This document shows positions 17,762 through 29,321 of a stretch of 64,000 bases of DNA, piece after piece. Under the pieces are notes generated by a model. It saw nothing but the letters and a program-made list of their open reading frames with translations. It ran no database searches and was not told the origin of the DNA. The stretch is from Aureimonas glaciei (GTDB lineage Bacteria; Pseudomonadota; Alphaproteobacteria; Rhizobiales; Rhizobiaceae). The first letter of the stretch is position 1, and every line of letters starts with the position of its first letter. Made by a program: the position numbers and the translations under genes. The stretch is taken from positions 763,782 through 827,781 of the forward strand of contig NZ_BMJJ01000001.1 of assembly GCF_014643375.1 (NCBI RefSeq), given 5' to 3'.

Positions 17762-19089
17762 GCCACGGGGTGGCCAGGGCGGCCTTGACGGCCTATCGCA
17801 TCGCCGGGGCGATCGCCTATCCGCTGCTCGGGCCCTATGTCGGCTGGCGCGCGGCGCACGGCAAGGAAGAAGCCGGCCGGCGGCGGGAACGCTACGGCTT
17901 TGCCGGCGCGGCGCGGCCGGCCGGCCCGCTGGTCTGGGTCCATGCCGCCAGCGTCGGCGAGAGCTCGGCCGTGGCGCCCTTGGTGCGCCAGATCGCGGCG
18001 CAGAACATCCAGATCGTCATGACCACGGGGACGGTGACCTCGGCCGCCCTTGTGCGCGAGCGGCTCGCCGGGACCGTCATCCACCAATATGTCCCGCTCG
18101 ACCTCAAGCCCTCCGTCGCGCGCTTTCTCGACCATTGGCATCCGGACGTGGCGATCGTGGCGGAAAGCGAGATCTGGCCGATGACCATGCTCGAGCTCGG
18201 CCGCCGGCGCATTCCACAGATCCTCGTCAATGCCCGCCTCTCCGACCGCTCCTTCCGCCGCTGGAAGGCGGCGCCGGCGCTGGCCGAGGCGCTGCTAGAA
18301 AACCTCAGCCACGTAGTGGCGCAGTCCGACATCGACGGCGAGCGCTACCATCTCCTCGGCGCGCGCACCGTCAGCGTCGCCGGCAATCTGAAGGCCGATA
18401 CCAGCCCGCCGCCGCACGACCCGCTCACTTTGCGCCTGTTCACCGATGCGATCGGCGCGCGGCCGGTGTGGGCCGCCGTGTCGACTCATGCCGGCGAGGA
18501 GGACATCGCCGCCGCCGTCCATTCGGCGCTGAAGCCGCTGCACCCGCGGCTTCTCACCGTCATCGTGCCCCGCCATGCCGAACGCGCCGACGCGCTGGAG
18601 AAGACGTTCGTCGCCAAGGGGCTGAAGGTCGTCCGGCGCTCCGCCGGCGTCCTCCCCGGACCGGACACCGACATTCTTCTCGGCGACAGCATGGGCGAGA
18701 TGGGTCTATATCTCCGGCTCAGCGAGATCGCCTTCGTCGGCCGCTCGCTGTCGGCCGAGGGCGGCCAGAACCCGCTCGAGGCGGCCATGCTCGGGACCGC
18801 GATCCTGTCCGGCCGCTTCGTGCAGAATTTCCGCGATTCCTACCAGCGGCTCCTGAAGAACGGCGGCGCGCGGCTGGTGCAGGACGAGGCCATGCTGCGC
18901 GACCTCGTCGGACAGCTTCTCAGCCAGCCGGACCTCCGGCACCGGATGATCAGCGCGGCCGACCGCACCGTCGGCGAGATGCAGGGCGGGCTGGCCCGCA
19001 CCATGCAGGCGCTCGACCCCTTTCTGAACCCCTTGCGCCTCTCCATGGGCCTCGACGGCCATGGCGACAGGACGGGCGGACCGCGATGA
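17758..19089 (+). CDS. waaA: 3-deoxy-D-manno-octulosonic acid (Kdo) transferase WaaA
   Basis: A GT30 glycosyltransferase that adds Kdo from CMP-Kdo to lipid IVA at the inner membrane. The 443-residue protein has an N-terminal membrane anchor (about 8-25), the catalytic motif HAASVGES with the Glu base near residue 65, AESEIWP in the first lobe, and GGQNPLEAA in the CMP-binding C-terminal lobe. The start ATG overlaps the previous stop (ATGA), which supports translational coupling. Confidence 0.96.
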   Translation: MSHGVARAALTAYRIAGAIAYPLLGPYVGWRAAHGKEEAGRRRERYGFAGAARPAGPLVWVHAASVGESSAVAPLVRQIAAQNIQIVMTTGTVTSAALVRERLAGTVIHQYVPLDLKPSVARFLDHWHPDVAIVAESEIWPMTMLELGRRRIPQILVNARLSDRSFRRWKAAPALAEALLENLSHVVAQSDIDGERYHLLGARTVSVAGNLKADTSPPPHDPLTLRLFTDAIGARPVWAAVSTHAGEEDIAAAVHSALKPLHPRLLTVIVPRHAERADALEKTFVAKGLKVVRRSAGVLPGPDTDILLGDSMGEMGLYLRLSEIAFVGRSLSAEGGQNPLEAAMLGTAILSGRFVQNFRDSYQRLLKNGGARLVQDEAMLRDLVGQLLSQPDLRHRMISAADRTVGEMQGGLARTMQALDPFLNPLRLSMGLDGHGDRTGGPR

Positions 19090-19138
19090 TCCGGCACCGC
19101 CACCTGTCGCCCGAGACCCTGCCGGCGAGCGCCCACCG

Positions 19139-20164
19139 GTGATCCCGGCACGGTCCCCCGGCTTCTGGTGGACCCGGCCGGGCTGGCGGGCGCTGGCTCT
19201 GTCGCCGCTCGCCGTGGCCTATGGCGCGGCGGCGCGCTGGCGCCTCGACCACGGCGAGCGGGCGGAGGTCGGTCTGCCCGTCCTGTGCGTCGGCAATTTC
19301 ACCGTCGGCGGCGGCGGCAAGACCCCGACGGCGCTCGCCCTCGGCCGCGCCGCCCTGACCATGGGCCTGAGGCCCGGCTTCCTGTCGCGCGGCCATGGCG
19401 GCGCGCTCGCCGGGCCGCTTCTGGTCGACCTTGCCCGCCACGACGCCGGCGGCGTCGGCGACGAGCCCATGCTTCTGGCCCGGCTCGCGCCGACGGCGAT
19501 CGCCGTCGATCGCAAGCGCGGCGCCGAGCTGCTCCGGCGCGAGGCCCGCTGCGATCTCGTCATCATGGACGACGGCTTTCAGTCGGCGCGCCTGCGCTTC
19601 GACCAGGCGATCCTCGTCGTCGATGCCGGCCGCGGCCTCGGCAATGCCCGTGTCGTGCCGGCCGGTCCGCTGCGCGCGCCGCTCGTCGACCAGATCCGCT
19701 GTGCCGACGCCGTCCTCGTCATCGGCCGCGGCCAGGCCGGCGAAGCGGCGATCCGCGGCGCCGCCAAGGGCGGCAAGCCGGTGCACGAGGCGCAACTGGT
19801 GCCGCGCCACGCCGCGACCTTCGCAGGCCGGCGGCTCCTCGCCTTCGCCGGCATCGCCGATCCCGGTAAATTCTACCGCAGTCTGGAGGCGCTGGGCGCC
19901 GACGTCGTCGCGACAGAGGATTTTCCCGACCACCATGCCTTCACGCCCGCCGAGCGGGACGCGCTGGCGGCGAGGGCGGACCGGGAGGGGCTGCTGCTGG
20001 TCACGACGCGCAAGGACGTCGTGCGGCTGAAGGCGGGCGGCGCGGCGGCGAAGGCCTTTGCCGAGACGGTTGCCGTGCTCGACATCGACCTCGTCTTCGA
20101 TCCGCCGTCCCTGGCCGAGCGCCTCATCCGGGAAACCATGGCGGCCTTTCGCGACCGCCGCTGA
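19139..20164 (+). CDS. lpxK: Tetraacyldisaccharide 4'-kinase LpxK
   Basis: Phosphorylates the 4' position of the lipid A disaccharide at the inner membrane. The 341-residue protein starts at GTG 19139 with the typical PGFWWTRPGWRALAL opening, then a membrane-associated helix and the Walker A motif GNFTVGGGGKTPT. Other conserved parts are DDGFQSARL and DHHAFTPAE. The frame is open further upstream to 19061 inside waaA, but the family consensus supports the GTG. It ends the LPS operon and is convergent with DUF2093, with 12 bases between the two ends. Confidence 0.95.
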   Translation: MIPARSPGFWWTRPGWRALALSPLAVAYGAAARWRLDHGERAEVGLPVLCVGNFTVGGGGKTPTALALGRAALTMGLRPGFLSRGHGGALAGPLLVDLARHDAGGVGDEPMLLARLAPTAIAVDRKRGAELLRREARCDLVIMDDGFQSARLRFDQAILVVDAGRGLGNARVVPAGPLRAPLVDQIRCADAVLVIGRGQAGEAAIRGAAKGGKPVHEAQLVPRHAATFAGRRLLAFAGIADPGKFYRSLEALGADVVATEDFPDHHAFTPAERDALAARADREGLLLVTTRKDVVRLKAGGAAAKAFAETVAVLDIDLVFDPPSLAERLIRETMAAFRDRR

Positions 20165-20176
20165 CCTTGCGGCGGA

Positions 20177-20413
20177 TCAGGCCTGCTTCAACCGGGCGGC
20201 CAGTTTCGGATTGGCTTCCATCTCGCGCTTCAGCGAGGTCGCGGCGTCGACATAGGCCTCCTGGCGGGCGACGCTCCAGTAGCGCAGCATGTCGAGCGGG
20301 ATCGCTTCGCCGGTGACGGCGCAGCGTACGAAGGCCCCGGGCACGAGGATGGCGAAGTCGCCGTCGAGATATTTCAGCCGGGCCTCGCCGGCGCTGTCCA
20401 TGCGGTTCATCAT
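20177..20413 (-). CDS. DUF2093 protein
   Basis: A 78-residue protein with the DUF2093 pattern (RLKYLDGDFAILVPGAFVRC; IPLDMLRYWSVARQEAY). Function unknown. It resembles other Hyphomicrobiales DUF2093 genes that sit between lpxK and mutL. Two adjacent ATG codons (20413 and 20410) are possible starts. Upstream, 20414-20575 separates it from the end of mutL on the same strand. Confidence 0.9.
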   Translation of the reverse strand: MMNRMDSAGEARLKYLDGDFAILVPGAFVRCAVTGEAIPLDMLRYWSVARQEAYVDAATSLKREMEANPKLAARLKQA

Positions 20414-20575
20414 CGTCGCTGCCTTCGTCGCGGCCCGGCCGCATCGGTTCTTCCGCCCGTGAAACATCCAACGGCCGCCGAAGTCAACGCCGCGGCGGTC
20501 GCGGCTTGCCCGGTTCTGGCTCGGCGCGCGGCATTCCGGCACGCCGTGGCCCCGGTCCGGCCCCGAGCGATCGTG

Positions 20576-22495
20576 TCAGCGCCGGCCGAACAGGCGCTCG
20601 ATATCGGCGAGCTTCAGCTCGATGAAGGTCGGCCGTCCGTGGTTGCAGGTGCCGGCGCCGGGCGTCGTCTCCATCTGGCGCAAGAGCGCGTTCATCTCCT
20701 CCGGCTTGAGCGTCCGGCCGGCGCGCACCGAGCCATGGCAGGCGATGGTGGCGGCGACGTGGTCGATCTTCTGCAGAAGCTTGTCGGCGGTCTCGCAGTC
20801 GGCGAGCTCGTCGGCGAGATCGCGCACCAGCGCCGGCGCATCGACCTTGCCGAGGATCGCCGGCACCGCGCGGATTGCCACCGCCCCGGGCCCGAAGCGC
20901 TCGAGCACGAGGCCGAAGCGCTCGAAGGACGGCGCCTGCTCGGCCAGCCGGTCGGCGTCCTCAACCGGGAGGTCGACAATCTCGGGAATCAGCAGCATCT
21001 GCGCGGGCTGCGGCCGGGCATGGATCGCCGTCTTCAGCGCCTCGTAGACGAGCCGCTCGTGCGCGGCGTGCTGGTCGACGAGGACGAAGCCGTCGCGGGT
21101 CTCGGAGACGATGAAGGCGTCGTGCAGCTGCGCCCGCGCTGCGCCGAGCGGATAGTCGGCGAGCGTGTCGGCGGCCCGCCCGTCGCCCTCGGACGGGGCA
21201 TCGGGCCGCGTATCGGGCGCGCGCGCCGCGGGCGGCAGTCCGGCAAAGGACCATTCCTCCGCCAGTCGCGGGCGCCCCGTGATCTCGGCCTCGGCGCCGT
21301 CCAGTGGACGGAAGGGCGACCGTTCCGCCGCATAGGCGGCCTGCGCGCCCTGGCCAAAGCCCGTGGCGGCGGCGCGTTGCGGATCGCGGGCGTTCCAGCT
21401 GAGGCCGCCGACCTCCCACCCTGTCCCGCCGGCGCCCGGCCCGGCGAAGCCCTCGGCCTGGCCGCCGGGGCGGAAGCGGCCGAGGAGGCCCGCGGCGCCC
21501 TCGGTCGAGCCGCGCAGGCCGGCGCGTGCCAGCGTCTCGCGGATGGCGCCGACGATGAGGCCGCGCACCAGGCCCGGGTCGCGGAAGCGCACGTCGGCCT
21601 TGGCCGGGTGGACGTTGATGTCGACGGCGCGCGGGTCGATGGTGATGAACAGCACCGCGATCGGGTGGCGGTCCCGCGCCATCACGTCGGCATAGGCGCC
21701 GCGCAGCGCCGAGAGTAGAAGGCGGTCCTTCACCGGCCGCCCGTTGACGTAGATATACTGGAACTGCGCATTGCCGCGGCTGAAGCTCGGCAGGCCGGCA
21801 AAACCCTCGATCCGGACGTCCTCGCGCGCCGCGTCGATCGCCAGGCTGTTGTCGGCGAAATCCTGGCCGACGACGGCGCCGATGCGCCGGATCGGGCTCG
21901 CCGCCTCGAACACCGTCTCCGTCCGGTCGCTGCCGGCAAGCGAAAAGCGCACATCGGGAAAGGCGATGGCGATGCGCCGGATGACGTCGGTGATCGCCGC
22001 GGCCTCGGCCTTCTCGCTTTTCAGGAACTTCAGCCGCGCCGGCACGGCATGGAAGAGATCGCGCACCTCGACCACCGTGCCGCGGCTGAGCGCCGCCGGG
22101 CGCGGACCGTCGACCTGGCCGGCATGGACCAGGATCTCGTGCGCGTCGCTGGCGCCCGCCTGGCGCGAGCGCAGAGACAGCTTGGCGACCGAGCCGATCG
22201 AGGGCAGGGCCTCGCCGCGAAAGCCGAGCGTCTCGATGGCATGCAGGTCGTCGAGGAGCTTTGAGGTGCAGTGCCGGCGCACCGCCAAGGGCAGGTCGCC
22301 CACGGCGATGCCGGTGCCGTCGTCGGTGATGCGCATCAGGCTCTTGCCGCCGCCTGCCGTGACGATGTCGATGCGCGTCGCGCCGGCATCGAGCGCGTTC
22401 TCGACCAGTTCCTTGACGACGCTCGCCGGCCGCTCGACCACCTCGCCGGCGGCGATCTGGTCGATGACGGTCTCGGACAGCTGGCGGATCGACAT
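20576..22495 (-). CDS. mutL: DNA mismatch repair protein MutL with endonuclease motif
   Basis: A 639-residue GHKL ATPase of mismatch repair. N-terminal motifs are [11 protein letters not shown] (motif I), DDGTGI (II) and [10 protein letters not shown] (III). The C-terminal dimerisation domain contains [12 protein letters not shown], which fits the metal-binding endonuclease consensus DQHA-x2-E-x4-E, so this MutL should nick DNA itself, as expected in a lineage without MutH. A Gly/Pro-rich linker (about 330-440) joins the domains. It is on the same strand as the glg operon but separated from it by a strong terminator. Confidence 0.96.
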   Translation of the reverse strand: MSIRQLSETVIDQIAAGEVVERPASVVKELVENALDAGATRIDIVTAGGGKSLMRITDDGTGIAVGDLPLAVRRHCTSKLLDDLHAIETLGFRGEALPSIGSVAKLSLRSRQAGASDAHEILVHAGQVDGPRPAALSRGTVVEVRDLFHAVPARLKFLKSEKAEAAAITDVIRRIAIAFPDVRFSLAGSDRTETVFEAASPIRRIGAVVGQDFADNSLAIDAAREDVRIEGFAGLPSFSRGNAQFQYIYVNGRPVKDRLLLSALRGAYADVMARDRHPIAVLFITIDPRAVDINVHPAKADVRFRDPGLVRGLIVGAIRETLARAGLRGSTEGAAGLLGRFRPGGQAEGFAGPGAGGTGWEVGGLSWNARDPQRAAATGFGQGAQAAYAAERSPFRPLDGAEAEITGRPRLAEEWSFAGLPPAARAPDTRPDAPSEGDGRAADTLADYPLGAARAQLHDAFIVSETRDGFVLVDQHAAHERLVYEALKTAIHARPQPAQMLLIPEIVDLPVEDADRLAEQAPSFERFGLVLERFGPGAVAIRAVPAILGKVDAPALVRDLADELADCETADKLLQKIDHVAATIACHGSVRAGRTLKPEEMNALLRQMETTPGAGTCNHGRPTFIELKLADIERLFGRR

Positions 22496-22520
22496 GGGGA
22501 TGGGCGCTCGGGCAGGGCTG

Positions 22521-22556
22521 GAAACAAAATCACCCGCCCGGCGGGCCGGGCAGGTG
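22521..22556 (-). terminator. Rho-independent terminator after glgX
   Basis: An 11-bp stem with one mismatch (22531-22541 with 22546-22556) and a CGGG loop. Read on the minus strand it is followed by ATTTTGTTTC (22530-22521). It lies about 57 bases past the glgX stop and just before mutL. Confidence 0.75.
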
Positions 22557-22578
22557 ATCGAAACTAGTCGCTCGGACC

Positions 22579-22596
22579 GGCGGGATCAAACCCGCC
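22579..22596 (-). terminator. Second hairpin after glgX
   Basis: A perfect 6-bp stem GGCGGG/CCCGCC with loop ATCAAA, 17 bases past the glgX stop. It lacks its own U-tract and probably works with the stronger terminator at 22521-22556. Confidence 0.45.
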
Positions 22597-22612
22597 AGTG
22601 AAGAAGCTCCGT

Positions 22613-24691
22613 TCAGTCCTGGTCTTCCAGGGCACCATGCTCTTCCAGCATGATGAACACCGAGCGCGCCTTGACCACGAACTCGGCCTCGTGGTCGACG
22701 ACGCGCGGCTCGATGTCGGGCCAGTCGGACTGGACGTAGAGCGTGAAATGCGCGCCCTCGCGCGGCGCCGGCAGGCGCACGGTGGCGTCGTCATGGCCGC
22801 CATTGATGTAGATTACCGCGCGTTCGCTCTCGGTCTCCTGGTCGTCTTCGCGCGGCGCGTAGACGCTCATGCCGAGGAACCGCCGGCTGCCGTCGTTCCA
22901 GTCGTCGTCCGACAGCGCCTCGCCGTCCTCGCGCAGCCAGACGACGTCGGGCATGTCGCCGCCCTTCACCGTGTCGCCGGTCAGGAAGGCATCGGCGTTC
23001 AGCGCCGGATGCGCCTTGCGCAGCTTGGCGAGCTTGGCGGTGAAGTCGATCAGCAGTTCGTCGGCGTGCTCCCAGTCAAGCCAGGTGATCTCGTTGTCCT
23101 GGGCATAGCCGTTGTTGTTGCCGCCCTGCGTGCGGCCGAACTCGTCGCCGGCGACGATCATCGGATTGCCGCGCGAGACGAGCAGCGTCGCCAGCATGGC
23201 GCGGATGTCCTTGCCGCGGGCTTCGATGACCGCGGGATCGTCGGTCAGGCCCTCAACGCCGTTGTTCCAGGAATGGTTGTCGTTGTGGCCGTCCCGGTTG
23301 TCCTCGCCGTTCGCCTCGTTGTGCTTCTCCTCGTACATCGCGATGTCGGCGAGGGTGAAGCCGTCATGCGCGGCGAGGAAATTGACGCCGACCGAGGGCT
23401 TGCGGCCGTCATGGTTGTAGAGGTCGGCCGAGCCGGCGAGGCGCGTCGCCAGGGCGCCGATCATGCCGTCCTCGCCCTTCCAGAACTTGCGCACGTCGTC
23501 GCGGAACTTGTCCTGCCACTCGAACCAGGGTTTCGGGAAGTTTCCGACCTGGTAGCCGCCGGGACCAACGTCCCAGGGCTCGGCGACATGGATGCGGTCC
23601 TTCAGGACTTCGTCCTCGGCGACCATCTTGAAGAAGGGCGCGTCGTGGCTGAAGCCCTCCGGCAGGCGGCCGAGAACCGTGCCGAGATCGTAGCGGAAGC
23701 CGTCGATGCCGGTCGTCTGTACCCAGGTCCTGAGCACGTCGACGAACATCTTCGCCACCGGCGGCTTGTGCGTGGCAAAGGTGTTGCCGGTGCCGGTGTC
23801 GTTGATCATGAACTCCGGCTGGCCGTCGGGATGACGGTAGTAGAGCAGGTTGTCGAGACCGCGATAGCAGATCGTCGGGCCGACTTCCGAGCCTTCGCCG
23901 GAATGGTTGAAGACGACGTCGAGGAGGACGCGGATGCCGCGCTCGTGCATCGCCTCGACGGCGCGACGGACCTCGGCAAGACCGCCCGGCGACAGCCGCG
24001 GATCGGGCGCCATGTGGGTGATCGGGTTGTAGCCCCAGGCATTCGTCAGGTTGTTGAGCATCAGATGCCCCTCGTCGATCCACGCCGCGAGCGGCATGAA
24101 TTCGACCGTGTCGATGCCGACGCGCTCGAGATAGTCGAGGAAATGCGGCTCGGCGAGCGCTCCCACGGTGCCGCGCAGTTCGGCGGAAACGTCGGGATTG
24201 CGCTGCGAGAAGGCGCGGATCGACATCTCGTAGGTGAGGCCGGGCGCGGCGAAGGGCAAAGGCGAGGCGTCGCGGGCGGGATCGATCACCACCGCGCGCG
24301 GGATGAAGGCGGCGCTGTCGAGCTCGCGCTCGGGCGGGGCAGTCAGGCCCGGCTGGTAGATGAAGGGACGGTCGAGCTGGATGGCGTAGGGATCGACGAG
24401 GAGCTTCGAATAGTCGAAGCGATGCCCCTCCTGCGGGGCGTAGGGACCCTTGGCGCGCAGGCCGTAGCGGGTGCCGGCGGCAAGGCCCGGCACGAAACCG
24501 TAGCGAAAGCCCTCGCCGTCGAGGCCTTCCAGCGTCAGGCGGTCGGTTTCCTGCGTCCCTGCTTCGTCGAAGAGGCAGACTTCGATGGCATCGGCATTTT
24601 CGGAGTAGACGGCGAAGTGAATGCCGTCGGCGTCGAGCGTCGCGCCGAGTTCGGCGGGCTTGCCGCGTTCGGCCGTGATGGTGTTTGACAT
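22613..24691 (-). CDS. glgX: Glycogen debranching enzyme GlgX
   Basis: A GH13 isoamylase-type enzyme that hydrolyses alpha-1,6 branches of limit dextrins. The 692-residue protein has an N-terminal CBM48-like domain (about 10-110), then the catalytic barrel: LLDVVFNHSGEGS, GFRYDLGTVLGRLP with the Asp nucleophile, and NFLAAHDGFTLADI. Length and motif order match GlgX. It is the last gene of the glycogen operon, 25 bases after pgm, and is followed by two hairpins. Confidence 0.95.
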   Translation of the reverse strand: MSNTITAERGKPAELGATLDADGIHFAVYSENADAIEVCLFDEAGTQETDRLTLEGLDGEGFRYGFVPGLAAGTRYGLRAKGPYAPQEGHRFDYSKLLVDPYAIQLDRPFIYQPGLTAPPERELDSAAFIPRAVVIDPARDASPLPFAAPGLTYEMSIRAFSQRNPDVSAELRGTVGALAEPHFLDYLERVGIDTVEFMPLAAWIDEGHLMLNNLTNAWGYNPITHMAPDPRLSPGGLAEVRRAVEAMHERGIRVLLDVVFNHSGEGSEVGPTICYRGLDNLLYYRHPDGQPEFMINDTGTGNTFATHKPPVAKMFVDVLRTWVQTTGIDGFRYDLGTVLGRLPEGFSHDAPFFKMVAEDEVLKDRIHVAEPWDVGPGGYQVGNFPKPWFEWQDKFRDDVRKFWKGEDGMIGALATRLAGSADLYNHDGRKPSVGVNFLAAHDGFTLADIAMYEEKHNEANGEDNRDGHNDNHSWNNGVEGLTDDPAVIEARGKDIRAMLATLLVSRGNPMIVAGDEFGRTQGGNNNGYAQDNEITWLDWEHADELLIDFTAKLAKLRKAHPALNADAFLTGDTVKGGDMPDVVWLREDGEALSDDDWNDGSRRFLGMSVYAPREDDQETESERAVIYINGGHDDATVRLPAPREGAHFTLYVQSDWPDIEPRVVDHEAEFVVKARSVFIMLEEHGALEDQD

Positions 24692-24716
24692 GGAAGTCCC
24701 GTCAGGAGGTGAGGCG

Positions 24717-27792
<3,076 letters not shown>

Positions 27793-27796
<4 letters not shown>

Positions 27797-29061
27797 CGAT
27801 AGGTAAGCCGGTCGATCATCGGTTTGGTGACGAGGCAGATGCCTGACTCCGTGCGCCGGAAGCGCTGCGCGTCGAGCACCGGATCCTCGCCGATGACGAG
27901 GCCGTCCGGAATGTCGACGCCGCGATCGATGACGACATTCGTCAGCCTTGCGCTGCGCCCGATCGTGGCATGCGGCAGCACGACGGCATGGTCGAGGCTG
28001 GAATAGGACCGCTGGCGAACGCCCGTGAACAGCAGCGAGCGCCGGAGGCTGCCGCCCGAGATGATGCAGTCGCCCGAGACCAGCGAGGAGATCGCCTGGC
28101 CGCGCCGACCCTCCTCGTCATGGACGAACTTCGCCGGCGGGGTGATCTCGGAATAGGTCCAGATCGGCCAGTTGCGGTCGTAGATGTCGAGCGGCGGCAC
28201 GACGTCGGTGAGGTCGATATTGGCCTGCCAGTAGGCGTCGACGGTGCCGACGTCGCGCCAGTAGGCGTCGTGCTCGTTTTCCGACAGGACGACCGAGAGG
28301 TTGAAGGAATGCGCCTGGGCGGTGCCGTGGCGGACGATGTGCGGGATGATGTCCTTGCCGAAGTCGCGCGCCGATTTCGGGTCGGCGGCGTCGCGCCGCA
28401 GCTGGTCCATCAGGAATTTCGTCTCGAAGACGTAGATGCCCATCGAGGCCAGCGCGGTGTCCGGGCGGCCGGGGATGGCCGGCGGGTCCTTCGGCTTCTC
28501 GACGAAGTCGGTGATGCGGCCTGTCTCATCGACATGCATCACGCCGAAGCCGACGGCTTCCATGCGCGGCACTTCCAGGCACCCGACGGTCACGTCCGCG
28601 CCGGTGTCGACATGCTGCTGCAGCATGATCTCGTAGTCCATCTTGTAGACGTGGTCGCCGGCCAGGATGATGATGTACTGCGGCGCGTAGTCCTCGATGA
28701 TGTCGATGTTCTGGTACACGGCGTCGGCCGTGCCGGCATACCACTGGTCCTCGGAGACGCGCTGGCTCGCCGGCAGCACGTCAAAACTCTCGTTGCGCTC
28801 GGGGCGCAGGAAGTTCCAGCCGCGCTGCAGGTGGCGGATCAGGCTGTGCGCCTTGTACTGGGTGGCGACGCCGATGCGGCGGATGCCGGAATTGATCGCG
28901 TTCGACAAAGCGAAATCGATGATCCGCGTCTTGCCGCCGAAATAGACCGCGGGCTTGGCGCGGTTGTCGGTCATTTCCATCAGCCGGCTGCCGCGCCCGC
29001 CGGCAAGCACATAGGCCATGGTGTCGCGCGATATCGGCGCGTGGCGCTTGCGATCGGTCAT
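27793..29061 (-). CDS. glgC: Glucose-1-phosphate adenylyltransferase GlgC
   Basis: Makes ADP-glucose, the committed step of bacterial glycogen synthesis, and is usually under allosteric control. The 422-residue protein has the nucleotidyl-transfer motif [18 protein letters not shown] and [15 protein letters not shown], plus a C-terminal left-handed beta-helix-like region. The ATG at 29061 has a GGAGG nine bases upstream and gives the normal N-terminus; the frame is open to 29205 but that leader looks non-coding. The 260-base gap before it, after glgP, is where glgB would be expected. Confidence 0.96.
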
Positions 29062-29292
29062 TTGCGAAAGTCCTCCCAGATTGCCCGCGGGGAGCCGTGT
29101 CGCTGCGACCGGTTCCCCTTTTTCCGGCCGCTTTACATTCTCCGACGTCCTGTCTGGTCGGCGGCCCGACGAGACAGATAGCGCCGCCGCCGGAGGCTTC
29201 CACAAAGGTCAGACCTAAGGGCAAAGATTGTGCCGGCGCAATCGACGGCTTCGATCGTCACAGCTTTTTAGGATGGGTCCCCCGGGGGGAGA

Positions 29293-29315
29293 GGCGGGCC
29301 GGCTGTCGGCCCGCC
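29293..29315 (-). terminator. Hairpin after glgP
   Basis: A perfect 9-bp GC stem (29293-29301 with 29307-29315) and loop GCTGT, six bases past the glgP stop. There is no clear U-tract; it could end or attenuate the pgi-glgP transcript before glgC. Confidence 0.45.
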
Positions 29316-29321
29316 AGAGCT

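Noticed and set aside
29062-29321. A small gene or glgB remnant in the glgP-glgC gap
   Set aside because: I found no recognisable GH13 motif and no plausible start with coding character in the 260 bases.
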